From Caulobacteraceae bacterium (lineage in GTDB: Bacteria; Pseudomonadota; Alphaproteobacteria; Caulobacterales; Caulobacteraceae), in the NCBI GenBank assembly GCA_947476325.1, contig CANJPZ010000003.1, forward strand, positions 124,001 to 188,000: a DNA stretch of 64,000 nt, written 5' to 3'. This document shows positions 51,699 through 60,758 of this stretch, one piece after another; position 1 is the stretch's first letter; every line of letters starts with the position of its first letter. The notes beneath the pieces are model-generated. The model was not told the DNA's origin. It saw nothing but the letters and a program-made list of their open reading frames with translations, and did no database searches. The position numbers were made by a program, and so were the translations under genes.

Positions 51699-52882
51699 GG
51701 CTGACCCCTCCGGCCTTGCGGCGGCTGGGCCTGGACGTTCGTATTCGGCTGGGCGAGCGGGCCCCTGGGTCTGAACGCGTCAGGCGGCAGGATAATCGGC
51801 GCGCTGGCGCCCTTGCTGTCGACGATGATCTTCTGCGACTTCTGCAGAACCTTCTCCATGGTCTCGATATAGAGCCGCTGGCGGGTCACCGCGGGGGCGG
51901 CCTTGTACTGGGTGTAGACCTGATTGAAGGCCGCGGCCTCGCCTTCGGCGCCCTGGATAGCCAAGGCCTTGTCACCGACCGCGGCTTGCGTCACCTGGCT
52001 GGCCTGGCCGCGGGCGTTGTTGGCGGCGGCCTCGGCGTCCTGTTGCGCCGACTGAACGTCGCGGAAAGCTTCCATCACCGGCGGCGGCGGATTGGCCCCG
52101 CTGATCTGGACTTCGACGATCGACACGCCGGCTTGATAGCTGTCGAGCACCCGCTGCATCAGGTCGGCGACCTGGGTCTGGATTTCGCCGCGGGCGGTGG
52201 TGATGATCGGCTGCAGGGCGTTGCGCCCGATCACCTCGCGCATCGCGCTCTCGGCCACGGCCTTGACCGACCCGTCGGGGTCTTTCAGCTTGAACAGATA
52301 GTCCTGCGGGCGGGTAATGCGCCACTGCACGGTGTATTGCAGGTCGACGATGTTCTCATCGCCCGTCAGCATCAGGCTCTCGTCTTCAGAGCCGCCGATC
52401 GGCGTCTGCCGGATCTCGGTGACCTTGACCTTGGTCGTGTTCTGAATCGGCCAGGGCAGGCGATAGTGCAGGCCCGGCCCGTTCCACCCCGTATAGGCGC
52501 CAAAGGTCTGGACGACGGCCTGTTCGTTGGCCGAGACCACATAGACCCCCGAGACCGCCCAGAGCAGCACGACGGCCGCGCCGATCAGGCCAAAGGCGCC
52601 GGGCTTCATCGTCCCGCCGCCTGCGCCGCCGCCGCCGCCCATGCCGCCGAACAGATTGCCGAACTGCTGGCCGACCTTGCGCGACAGATCGTTGAAGTCA
52701 GGGGGCGGCATGCCGCCGCCGGACGGCCGGCGCACAGGCCGGCGCGGCTCGGACGGACCGCCGGAAGACCCTCCCGAAGGCCCGCCGGAATCGCCGGGCG
52801 ACGGATCGCCCCACGGACTGGGTTTGGGACCCTTTTTGGGGGGCGGCTTGTCGCCGTTATTGGAGCTGTCGTTCCAGGGCAT
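51695..52882 (-). CDS. hflK: Protease modulator HflK
   Basis: A protein of 395 residues. The N-terminal 90 residues are a low-complexity Pro/Gly/Ser-rich cytoplasmic tail, then one transmembrane segment (about 95-118) and an SPFH domain (GVYVVSANEQAVVQTFGAYTGWNGPGLHYRLP). A long coiled-coil region with ARGQASQVTQAAVGDKALAIQGAEGEA follows. It pairs with HflC. The start at 52882 (MPWNDSSNNGDKPP) is family-typical; the open frame continues upstream into the divergent mrp region and is rejected. There are 96 bases to mrp. Confidence 0.96.
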   Translation of the reverse strand: MPWNDSSNNGDKPPPKKGPKPSPWGDPSPGDSGGPSGGSSGGPSEPRRPVRRPSGGGMPPPDFNDLSRKVGQQFGNLFGGMGGGGGAGGGTMKPGAFGLIGAAVVLLWAVSGVYVVSANEQAVVQTFGAYTGWNGPGLHYRLPWPIQNTTKVKVTEIRQTPIGGSEDESLMLTGDENIVDLQYTVQWRITRPQDYLFKLKDPDGSVKAVAESAMREVIGRNALQPIITTARGEIQTQVADLMQRVLDSYQAGVSIVEVQISGANPPPPVMEAFRDVQSAQQDAEAAANNARGQASQVTQAAVGDKALAIQGAEGEAAAFNQVYTQYKAAPAVTRQRLYIETMEKVLQKSQKIIVDSKGASAPIILPPDAFRPRGPLAQPNTNVQAQPPQGRRGQP

Positions 52883-52978
52883 AGGGGCTCGCGTTCGGCG
52901 CGGGCGAGAATCTTTGGTGTTTCCCGCGAGTGGTTCCGATATGAGGCGCAGGACCCCATTGTGCAAGACAAACCCGAG

Positions 52979-54061
<1,083 letters not shown>

Positions 54062-54364
54062 AAATGCCTTGCCAGCGAAGCGGGGGAGGGCGGCCGCCAG
54101 GCGGCGCAGGTGGGTCGAAGCGGCGGTTCTCAATAAACGCGTGGACTTTTTCCATGAGCTGCGGGATGCGGCAATGTTTGATGAGCACACCGGATTTCAG
54201 CTCGTCGCGCACAACGATCGGCGGCGCCATTGTCACGCCTTCGCGCTCACGGCCGAGCCGGCGCAACATCGCCATATTATCGACTTCGGCCAGGATGATT
54301 GGCCGGATGCCCGGCTCTCTCGAACAGAAAAGCGCGAAGGTCACTTCTGGCAATGTCGTCTTGA
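54062..54364 (-). pseudogene. Remnant of a LysR-type regulator (C-terminal effector domain)
   Basis: In one minus-strand frame the translation resembles the end of a LysR-family effector domain, closest in feel to NhaR: CSREPGIRPIILAEVDN, then MAMLRRLGREREGVTMAPPI, VVRDELKSGVLIKHCRIP and a short tail. The helix-turn-helix and first half are missing; the frame upstream is the BLUF gene in another frame, and the frame continues downstream into antisense mrp without a proper stop. I read it as a truncated gene left beside the BLUF gene. No complete LysR gene is visible in the window. Confidence 0.6.
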
Positions 54365-54793
54365 TTAGTCGGCGCGTGCGGTAATCGAAGCGGTTTCCAC
54401 CATCTCGCCCAAAAGCGCCATGGTCGAGCGGCCAGAACATTCGAACGGATTGAGTTCCATACGCGTGAAGTATTTGAGGAGCAGGGCGGGGTTGAGTTTG
54501 TCTATGCTCACCTGGCCCATTGTCCAGGAGCCAAACCGGCGTTCACTGATTTCCTCATAGCTTAGCAGGCGCACCTGTCGATGCCGCTCGTCGCTGGCAA
54601 TCGCATTGTAAAGGTCGCAGACCTCGTCGCGGCCGCCCTCCAGAACCTGGATAAAGAGATTATCGGTCACGCAGAGCAGACCTGTCACGCCAAGGCGCGG
54701 GTTGTTTTTCCGGCATTGGGCCAGGATTTCATCAAGGCCCTGGCGATCTATCGGCGCGGCCGGACGGCTGGCGTAAAGGCAACGGACAAGCAT
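54365..54793 (-). CDS. Short BLUF-domain blue-light sensor
   Basis: A protein of 142 residues made of a BLUF domain plus a helical C-terminal extension. The FAD-site residues are Y7 (CLYAS), N31 (KNNPRLGVTGLL), Q49 (FIQVLEG), W90 and M92 (SWTMG). They correspond to Y21, N45, Q63, W104 and M106 of AppA with a constant offset of 14, so the photocycle site is intact. No output domain is fused, so it must act through a partner. The start follows the folE stop by seven bases, with GAGG inside the folE end, so it is translationally coupled to GTP cyclohydrolase. Confidence 0.93.
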   Translation of the reverse strand: MLVRCLYASRPAAPIDRQGLDEILAQCRKNNPRLGVTGLLCVTDNLFIQVLEGGRDEVCDLYNAIASDERHRQVRLLSYEEISERRFGSWTMGQVSIDKLNPALLLKYFTRMELNPFECSGRSTMALLGEMVETASITARAD

Positions 54794-54800
54794 GACGACC

Positions 54801-55514
54801 TCAGGGCTTCAGGTTCAGGAGGGACAGGAATTCGCGGCGAAGGGCCGGGTCTTTCAGGAATGACCCGCGCATTACGCTGTTAATCATCTTGGTCTCATTG
54901 TCCTTCACCCCGCGCCAATGCATGCAGAAGTGGTCGGCCTCCATCACCACGGCCAAGCCGTCCGGCCTCACCTTGTCCATCAAGAGCGTCGCCATCTGCG
55001 CGATGGCCTCTTCCTGTATTTGGGGGCGGGCCATCACCCATTCGGCGAGCCGCGAGTATTTGGAGAGGCCGATGAGGTTGGAGTGTTCGTTGGGCATGAT
55101 GCCGATCCAAAGTCGTCCCATGATCGGACAAAAGTGGTGACTGCAGGCGCTGCGCACGGTGATCGGCCCGACGATCATGAGTTCGTTGAGGGATTCCACA
55201 TTGGGGAATTCCGTGACGGGGGGCTGGGCGACATAGCGCCCCCGGAAAACCTCGGTGAGGTACATTTTGGCGACGCGGCGTGCGGTTTCCTGGGTATTGT
55301 GATCGCCCTCGGTATCGATGACCAGACTTTCCAGCACACCCCTGAACTTGCCTTCTACCTCGTCGAGCAGGGCTTCCAGCTCACCGGGCTCCAGGAAGGC
55401 GGAGATGTTGTCGTTGGCGTGAAAACGCCGGTTAGCCTTCAGAAGGCGGCGGCGCACACGTTCCGATGTGGGCCCAACGGACAGGACATCGCCGGAAACC
55501 TCGGACTCGCTCAT
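54801..55514 (-). CDS. folE: GTP cyclohydrolase I
   Basis: A protein of 237 residues catalysing the first step of folate and pterin synthesis. The zinc and GTP site is seen in SACSHHFCPIMGRLWIGIMP, and DHFCMHWRGVKDNETKMINSVMRG closes the domain. The N-terminal 45 residues are an extension before the core helix. The start at 55514 is preferred because AGGAG precedes it by seven bases; GTG 55532 is in frame. It is upstream of, and coupled to, the BLUF gene. FolE paralogues outside the folate operon occur in photolyase/lipocalin light-stress clusters of other proteobacteria, which fits the neighbours here. Confidence 0.95.
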   Translation of the reverse strand: MSESEVSGDVLSVGPTSERVRRRLLKANRRFHANDNISAFLEPGELEALLDEVEGKFRGVLESLVIDTEGDHNTQETARRVAKMYLTEVFRGRYVAQPPVTEFPNVESLNELMIVGPITVRSACSHHFCPIMGRLWIGIMPNEHSNLIGLSKYSRLAEWVMARPQIQEEAIAQMATLLMDKVRPDGLAVVMEADHFCMHWRGVKDNETKMINSVMRGSFLKDPALRREFLSLLNLKP

Positions 55515-55678
55515 TTCTTGGCTCCTGGCCACTCAGGGCCGGCTGCAGAAAGTTGGGGCGGCTAAGCACCCGCGTCGGCCGCTGGCTCACCGCCTTCGAG
55601 CAATTTCAGCGATTCAGGTCTGACGACCCTTGGCGTCTGTCGCTCAAAGGCGGCGGCCGTTCGTCACGCCAAGCGTCG

Positions 55679-56176
55679 TTACTTGGGCATAATGACCGTA
55701 TCGATGACGTGGATCACGCCATTGGTCGCCTGGATGTCGGCGGCCGTCACGCGGGCGTTGTCAACCATGACCCCGCCCATGGTCGCGTCGATCTTTACCG
55801 ACTGACCCTGAACCGTCGCTGCATTGGTGACCTTGCCTGCCAGGCTGCTGCTCATCACCTTGCCGGGGACGACATGGTAGGTCAGCACCGCCACCAGCTT
55901 GGCCTTGTTTTCCGGCTTGAGCAGGTCGGCGACTGTGCCCGGGGGCAGCTTGTTGAACGCCGCATCGGTAGGAGCGAAAACAGTGAAGGGGCCGGGACCC
56001 TTGAGGGTTTGCACCAGACCGGCCGCGTTCAGGGCGGCGGCGAGGGTGGTGAACTGGCCGGCATTGACTGCGGTATCGACAATATCGCGCGACGGGGCCG
56101 GGGTCTGGGACCAGGCCGTGGAGGCGACCACCATCGTGGAAACCAGCGCCATTCCGATGAAAGTCTTGCGAATCAT
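55679..56176 (-). CDS. Secreted fasciclin-domain protein
   Basis: A protein of 165 residues with a signal peptide (about 1-23, cleavage near AWSQT) and one FAS1 domain. The FAS1 H1 motif [15 protein letters not shown] and the YHVVPGKV segment before the H2-like [14 protein letters not shown] are clear. FAS1 proteins act in adhesion or as extracellular stress proteins. The start at 56176 follows AGGA. An ECF-like promoter lies at 56225-56254 and a dyad in the predicted leader (56201-56217). folE follows after about 164 bases in the same direction. Confidence 0.94.
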   Translation of the reverse strand: MIRKTFIGMALVSTMVVASTAWSQTPAPSRDIVDTAVNAGQFTTLAAALNAAGLVQTLKGPGPFTVFAPTDAAFNKLPPGTVADLLKPENKAKLVAVLTYHVVPGKVMSSSLAGKVTNAATVQGQSVKIDATMGGVMVDNARVTAADIQATNGVIHVIDTVIMPK

Positions 56177-56200
56177 TATTCAAATCCTATGATTATTAGA

Positions 56201-56217
56201 CGACGCGTCATGCGTCG
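56201..56217. promoter_or_regulatory. Dyad in the fasciclin 5' leader
   Basis: CGACGC at 56201-56206 and GCGTCG at 56212-56217 flank a five-base centre, with a partly matching ATTATT/AATAAT pair outside. It lies between the predicted -10 box and the fasciclin start, so it could be a repressor operator or a leader hairpin. Function is inferred. Confidence 0.45.
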
Positions 56218-56224
56218 AATAATA

Positions 56225-56254
56225 CAATTACGCAAAGCGACCTGATTTGGATCA
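56225..56254 (-). promoter_or_regulatory. ECF-type promoter of the fasciclin gene
   Basis: Minus strand TGATCC (56254-56249), 18 bases, then TAATTG (56230-56225). The bases around it, ATCCAA and GCGTAATTGTAT, are repeated at the same 18-bp spacing upstream of the lipocalin gene. The -35 sequence TGATCC resembles the RpoE/ChrR-type (singlet-oxygen) sigma factor consensus known from Rhodobacter. The predicted transcription start is about 42 bases before the fasciclin ATG. Confidence 0.6.
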
Positions 56255-56333
56255 GCAGAGACGACAATAAATCTCCTTATTAATAATAAATGGACTAAAT
56301 AAATATTTTGAAATATCCCATTCGTTCATTATT

Positions 56334-56372
56334 GTGTAATAAAATCCCCCCTTTGGAGGCATTTTATTACAC
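56334..56372 (-). terminator. Long hairpin between lipocalin and fasciclin genes
   Basis: GTGTAATAAAAT at 56334-56345 pairs perfectly with ATTTTATTACAC at 56361-56372; inside are C-rich and G-rich arms (56346-56351, 56355-56360) with two mismatches and a three-base loop. It begins about 36 bases after the lipocalin stop, so termination of that transcript is the simplest reading, although the U-run is inside the stem. A 12-bp inverted pair, AATAATACAATT at 56218-56229 and AATTGTATTATT at 56381-56392, brackets this AT-rich gap. Confidence 0.55.
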
Positions 56373-56407
56373 AGGGTATAAATTGTATTATTGCGCTTGT
56401 GGGCCGA

Positions 56408-56950
56408 TCAGCGAAATGGCGCGTCAGGAAACTCAAGAAGGCTGGTGTCGTAACCGAATGCGCTCGCCCGTCTGGTCAGCTCGGTAATCAGGATCTGCGG
56501 CGGGGACGGGTCGCGGGTGTAGATCCAGAGTTTTTCGAACGAGGGATTGGTCGAGATAAACCATGTGTAGCCCTCGTCATGATCAAGAACCCGATATTCC
56601 CACCTGACGACGCCGAAATAGCGCACCCGAAGCTGTGTGTTCGTTCCAGGATCGAGGATATAGCCCGCCCCGGTGATTGCTCTTTCTTTTCCCTGCGGCC
56701 CGCCCTGCCGGCAGGTATCGCGAACCCTGACCTGCCGCGCGTCGAGACGCCTGTATTCTGTAGCTCCCGCCACACAGCCGTTCGTGAGCCACATTCGTGG
56801 CCGACCGATCTCATACCAGACACCCTGATAGAACCGGGCCTCGTCGAGCGGCATCCGGGTTGGCGCCGTTCCGGATGCAAGTGGCGAGCTGGCACAGCCG
56901 CCCTGCACCAGAAGCCCGGTCATCATGGCGGCGATATATAGAGACTTCAT
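56408..56950 (-). CDS. Blc-type bacterial lipocalin
   Basis: A protein of 180 residues with an N-terminal hydrophobic segment ending QGGCAS, a near-match to a lipobox, so outer-membrane lipoprotein anchoring is likely (Cys about residue 20). The lipocalin signature GVWYEIGR, a VRDTC-type central motif and LWIYTRDP near the C-terminus match the Blc family, which binds lipids or hydrophobic ligands under stress. The start at 56950 (MKSLYIA) is preferred to 56965. It shares a promoter-like element with the fasciclin gene (56980-57009). Confidence 0.92.
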   Translation of the reverse strand: MKSLYIAAMMTGLLVQGGCASSPLASGTAPTRMPLDEARFYQGVWYEIGRPRMWLTNGCVAGATEYRRLDARQVRVRDTCRQGGPQGKERAITGAGYILDPGTNTQLRVRYFGVVRWEYRVLDHDEGYTWFISTNPSFEKLWIYTRDPSPPQILITELTRRASAFGYDTSLLEFPDAPFR

Positions 56951-56979
56951 GCCCGGCCTTTGCATTGCTTGACTGGATA

Positions 56980-57009
56980 CAATTACGCTGCAGCGGCCCG
57001 GTTGGATTA
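56980..57009 (-). promoter_or_regulatory. ECF-type promoter of the lipocalin gene
   Basis: Minus strand TAATCC (57009-57004), 18 bases, then TAATTG (56985-56980). It shares ATCCAA in the -35 region and the 12-base GCGTAATTGTAT in the -10 region with the fasciclin promoter, at identical spacing. The predicted transcription start is about 23 bases before the lipocalin ATG. Confidence 0.6.
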
Positions 57010-57597
57010 ACCCGGGCGTTGCGAATTTGTCCGGGGTTGCTGGAGGAAGGCGTCAGGCGTCGAAGGGGTATTCCGAAGCCGCCCTTCACGCCGGCTTGGC
57101 CGCACCATAGGATCGTTCGCTGACGGCTACCTGCGAATGTCCGGAAACCAGCGCAGCCTGAATGGCAGCTCCTGGCGCAAAGCGGCTGTAACGAGACACC
57201 AAGCAGGGTGGCCGCTTCCCACCCAACTGAGCCCTTGAGAGAGTCTGCTTCGCCGCTCGCTGGCCGCTTTGATACCAATACCTCTATGAGGGGCTGCAAA
57301 GGACTTCGTGTCCCTTGTGTCTCTGAGCCTGCGTGTTTTGCTTTCCCTTCAACGCCCGCCCGTATGACCAAACCCGCCTTGCGCGGCTGCTGAATTTCCT
57401 CCCACGCTCGCCCCCGCGATGCGCCAGAGCCCCCAAAAAACGCCTGATGTTTCCACCTGTCGATGGGCCTGGGCGAAACTGACGCGCACCGACCGCCGGC
57501 TGACGAAACCTGTCGAAAAAGTCAGCCCCGCGCACCAGCTCTTACGCCCCGCGCACCCTGTCATTCCCGTAATTGCCAGCAAAAACAACGCGCAGGT
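57010..57597. other. Intergenic stretch without a recognisable gene
   Basis: About 590 bases between the lipocalin promoter and the terminator of the SDR gene. Open frames exist on both strands but none has a credible start, family resemblance or stable coding character. Part of it (about 57295-57350) has simple CACAA/AGGGACAC-like wording on the minus strand. I see no RNA gene here. Confidence 0.5.
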
Positions 57598-57632
57598 AAA
57601 AACGCGCGCCCGCCTATCCTGGAGGGCGCGCG
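57598..57632 (-). terminator. Rho-independent terminator of the SDR gene
   Basis: CGCGCGCCC at 57603-57611 pairs perfectly with GGGCGCGCG at 57624-57632. On the minus strand the hairpin is followed by five T (57598-57602), as expected after the SDR gene whose stop is at 57676. Confidence 0.85.
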
Positions 57633-57675
57633 TCAAAACGCAAAAAAGCTGTTATTGCTGACTCCCGGTCCGGCC

Positions 57676-58581
57676 TTAGCCGCCGGTGGCCTTGCGGATG
57701 AACTTGCCAGTCTGCTCGCCGGCCGAGGTCAGGTGCTTCATGCCCGTCGTATCGGAAATACGGCCCCAGTTGTCGCGGACTTCCTCGGCCGACAGGCCGC
57801 CTTCGCCCAGATAGACGCCTTCGGTCTCGTACATGGCGGCGACGGCAAACACGCCCGCGCCGGCCGACAGGATGACGCCGTTGGGCGCCTCTTCGCTGAC
57901 CAGGTACATGACGCCGGGCGAGACATACTCGGGCTTCAGTTTTTCCAGCACCTCGGCCGGCATCAGGTCTTCGGTCATCCGGGTGGCCGCACAGGGAGCC
58001 AGGCCGTTGATGATGATGTTGTTCTTGGCACCTTCCAGACGGATGGTGTTGGCAAAGCCGATGACGCCCAGCTTGGCCGAGGAATAGTTGGTCTGGCCGA
58101 AGTTGCCATAGAGGCCCGACGAAGAGCTGGTCACCAGGATGCGGCCATAGTTCTGGGCCTTCATGATTTCCCAGCAGGCCTTCACCGGCATGACGGTGCC
58201 CATCAGGTGCACGTCGATGACGAATTCGAAGTCGCCCATTTCCATCTTGCCGAACGACTTGTCGCGCAGCACGCCGGCGTTGCAGATCAGGATGTCGATG
58301 CGGCCCCAGGCGTCCATGGCGTGCTTGACCATCAGGGCCACGCCCGCCTCGTCGGCGACCGAAGAGCCATTGGCGATCGCCTCGCCGCCCAGCGCCTTGA
58401 TCTCGGCCACAACGGCCTCGGCCGCGGCTGACGAGCCGCCCGAGCCGTCGCGTGCGCCGCCCAGGTCATTGACCACGACCTTGGCGCCCCGGCGGGCCAG
58501 TTCCAGCGCATGCTGGCGGCCAAGACCGCCGCCGGCCCCTGTGACGATCGCAACCTGTCCGTCGAAGCGGATGCTGGCCAT
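57676..58581 (-). CDS. Short-chain dehydrogenase, 3-hydroxyacyl-CoA dehydrogenase-like
   Basis: A protein of 301 residues. It has the NAD-binding motif VTGAGGGLGRQHALELARRG, NDLGG after strand 2, CNAGVLRD, and the catalytic Ser-Tyr-Lys set in SSSSGLYGNFGQTNYSSAK. The NDLGGARDG wording and the length match the dehydrogenase unit of peroxisomal-type multifunctional enzymes (HSD17B4-like), here without hydratase or SCP2 domains. It probably serves beta-oxidation or a related CoA pathway. The start at 58581 follows GAGGA; it diverges from the S46 peptidase with 110 bases between. Confidence 0.93.
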   Translation of the reverse strand: MASIRFDGQVAIVTGAGGGLGRQHALELARRGAKVVVNDLGGARDGSGGSSAAAEAVVAEIKALGGEAIANGSSVADEAGVALMVKHAMDAWGRIDILICNAGVLRDKSFGKMEMGDFEFVIDVHLMGTVMPVKACWEIMKAQNYGRILVTSSSSGLYGNFGQTNYSSAKLGVIGFANTIRLEGAKNNIIINGLAPCAATRMTEDLMPAEVLEKLKPEYVSPGVMYLVSEEAPNGVILSAGAGVFAVAAMYETEGVYLGEGGLSAEEVRDNWGRISDTTGMKHLTSAGEQTGKFIRKATGG

Positions 58582-58691
58582 GGTATGAAGTCCTCTTTGG
58601 AATTGAATTGTGGGGCGCGTTCTGCGTCCGCCGGGGCGGGGCGTCAAGCCGGACCGCTTGTCGCTGTCCAATCCCGCGATAGAGTGACCGC

Positions 58692-60758
58692 ATGAGATAC
58701 TCAAGGTTGCTGCCCGCGCTGATCGCCCTCATCGCTGTCCAGGCCCAGGCCGCCGAAGGCCTGTGGACCTTTGACCATGCGCCCCTGGCCCGGATCCGGG
58801 CGGAAACCGGGGCGGCCATCGACCAGGCCTGGCTCGACCACCTGCGCAATTCGGCGGTGCGGCTGTCCAGCGGCTGTTCGGCCTCGCTGGTCTCGGCCGA
58901 CGGCCTTGTCGCCACCAATCACCACTGCGTCGCCGGCTGCGAGGAGGACCTGTCGTCTGCGGCGCACAATTACAGCCGGGACGGGTTCCTGACCGCCCGC
59001 CGCGAAGACGAGCTCACCTGTCCGGGCATGGACGCCGAGAGCCTGATATCGATCAGCGACATCACGTCCGAGGTCACGGCCGCGACGCAAGGCAAGACCG
59101 GCCAGGCCTATACGGACGCGCGCAACCTGGCCCTGACCCGCGCCGAACAGGCCGCCTGCGGAAGCGACCAGCGTTTTCGCTGCGAGGCCCTGGCCTTTTT
59201 CGGCGGCCGGCAGTTCAAGCTTCACCGCTATCGCCGCTATACGGACGTGCGGCTGGTCTTCGCCCCCGAAGACGCCACGGCCAATTTCGGCGGCGATCCG
59301 GACAACTTCAACTTTCCGCGCTTCGACCTCGATGTCAGCTTCCTTCGCCTCTACGACGCCAGCGGTCCGGTCGCCACGCCGGAGCACCTGACCTGGTCCA
59401 GGGTCGCGCCTCGCCCCGGCGAGCCGGTGTTCACCGCCGGCAATCCCGGCTCCAGCGACCGGGCCATGACCGTCTCCCAGCTGATCGATCAGCGGGATCT
59501 GGCCCTGCGTATCGGCCAGCTGCAACGCTCGGAGTTCCGCGGCCGTCTGATCCAGATGGGTCTGGCCGGCGGCGAGACCCGGCGGGTCGCCGACGGCCGC
59601 CTGTTCGGCGTCGAGAACAGCTTCAAAGGCGATTATGGCCGCGACCTGGCCCTGACCGACCGCGCCTTCATGGCCGTCAAACAGGCGCAGGAGACCGAGC
59701 TGCGCAACCGCGTAAAGGCCGATCCGGTCCTGGCCGCCCGCATCGGCGATCCTTGGGGCGAGATCGACGCCGCCCAGCGGGTCTATGAAGCCCGGTACAT
59801 CGCCTACCGCGAACTGGAATCCCAGGCCGGCGGCGGCTCTGACCTCTACGGCTGGGCGCGCAACCTGGTGCGCGGCGCCCGCGAGAGGGCCAAGCCCGAA
59901 GCCGACCGGTTGCCCGCCTTCGCCCCCAGCCGTCTGCCAGCCCTGCAACGCCGCGTGCTCGACAACTATCCGGTCGATGCGAGCCTTGAGAAGGTGGAAC
60001 TGGAGTTCTGGTTCCTCAAGCTGCGCGAATACCTGACCGCCGACGATCCGGCCGTGCGGACCATCCTGGGCGACGAGAGCCCCCAGGCGCTGGCCGCCCG
60101 GCTGGTCGATGGCAGCAGGCTGACCGACCCTGACCTGCGCAAGCGCTTGTGGGAGGGCGGCGCGCCCGCCATCGAGGCCTCAACCGATCCGATGATCGTT
60201 TTCCTGCGCCGCATCGACGCGCTGGGCGTGGCTCAGCAAAAGGCCTGGAGCGCCGAAGTCACCGGTCCCATTGAACGGGCCCAGGCGCGCATCTCGGACG
60301 CCCGCTTCGCCATCTACGGCGACAGCGTCTATCCCGACGCCAACTTCACCCTGAGGCTGTCCTACGGCAAGGTCGAAGGCTGGACGCGTGATGGCCGAAG
60401 CGTTGCCCCGACCACCGATTTTGCCGGCCTGCTGCGCCGGGTGACGGGATCGGAGCCCTACGCGCTCGCGCCCCGCTGGACGGCGGCTCGGGCCCGCCTG
60501 ACGCCCAGTACGGTGCTCAATTTCTCCAGCAGCAACGACATCCTCGGCGGCAACTCCGGCTCGCCCATCGTCAACGCTCGGGGCGACATCATCGGCCTGA
60601 TCTTCGACGGCAACATCTACAGCCTGGGCGGATCCTACGGCTACGATCCGGCGCTCAACCGCGCCACCAGCGTCGCCACCGTGGCCATCACCGAGGCCCT
60701 CGACAAGGTCTATGGCCAGACCGCCCTGGTGGCTGAACTGACACGGGAGGGACGCTAG
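58692..60758 (+). CDS. S46-family dipeptidyl peptidase (DPP7/DPP11 type), secreted
   Basis: A protein of 688 residues with a signal peptide (about 1-20, ending QAQAA). The trypsin-like triad is recognisable: H78 in TNHHC, an Asp in [11 protein letters not shown] (about 217) and S622 in GGNSGSP. A large helical insertion (about 280-560) is normal for the family and restricts it to dipeptide release. The S1 determinant position is G640 in FDGN, which in characterised enzymes marks DPP7-like broad/hydrophobic preference; DPP11 has Arg there. It works in the periplasm to feed on proteins. Its stop overlaps the stop of the convergent synthetase. Confidence 0.95.
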   Translation: MRYSRLLPALIALIAVQAQAAEGLWTFDHAPLARIRAETGAAIDQAWLDHLRNSAVRLSSGCSASLVSADGLVATNHHCVAGCEEDLSSAAHNYSRDGFLTARREDELTCPGMDAESLISISDITSEVTAATQGKTGQAYTDARNLALTRAEQAACGSDQRFRCEALAFFGGRQFKLHRYRRYTDVRLVFAPEDATANFGGDPDNFNFPRFDLDVSFLRLYDASGPVATPEHLTWSRVAPRPGEPVFTAGNPGSSDRAMTVSQLIDQRDLALRIGQLQRSEFRGRLIQMGLAGGETRRVADGRLFGVENSFKGDYGRDLALTDRAFMAVKQAQETELRNRVKADPVLAARIGDPWGEIDAAQRVYEARYIAYRELESQAGGGSDLYGWARNLVRGARERAKPEADRLPAFAPSRLPALQRRVLDNYPVDASLEKVELEFWFLKLREYLTADDPAVRTILGDESPQALAARLVDGSRLTDPDLRKRLWEGGAPAIEASTDPMIVFLRRIDALGVAQQKAWSAEVTGPIERAQARISDARFAIYGDSVYPDANFTLRLSYGKVEGWTRDGRSVAPTTDFAGLLRRVTGSEPYALAPRWTAARARLTPSTVLNFSSSNDILGGNSGSPIVNARGDIIGLIFDGNIYSLGGSYGYDPALNRATSVATVAITEALDKVYGQTALVAELTREGR

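Noticed and set aside
51716-52978. Upstream extension of the mrp frame by about 420 codons
   Set aside because: It is the complement of hflK; the MIP18-domain start at 52979 gives a normal-length protein.
54064-54384. 106-codon plus-strand open frame after mrp
   Set aside because: It is the complement of the LysR-like remnant, whose minus-strand reading makes protein sense.
56811-57371. 186-codon minus-strand open frame upstream of and overlapping the lipocalin gene
   Set aside because: Composition and wording are not protein-like, it overlaps the lipocalin start and promoter, and it has no plausible ribosome-binding site.
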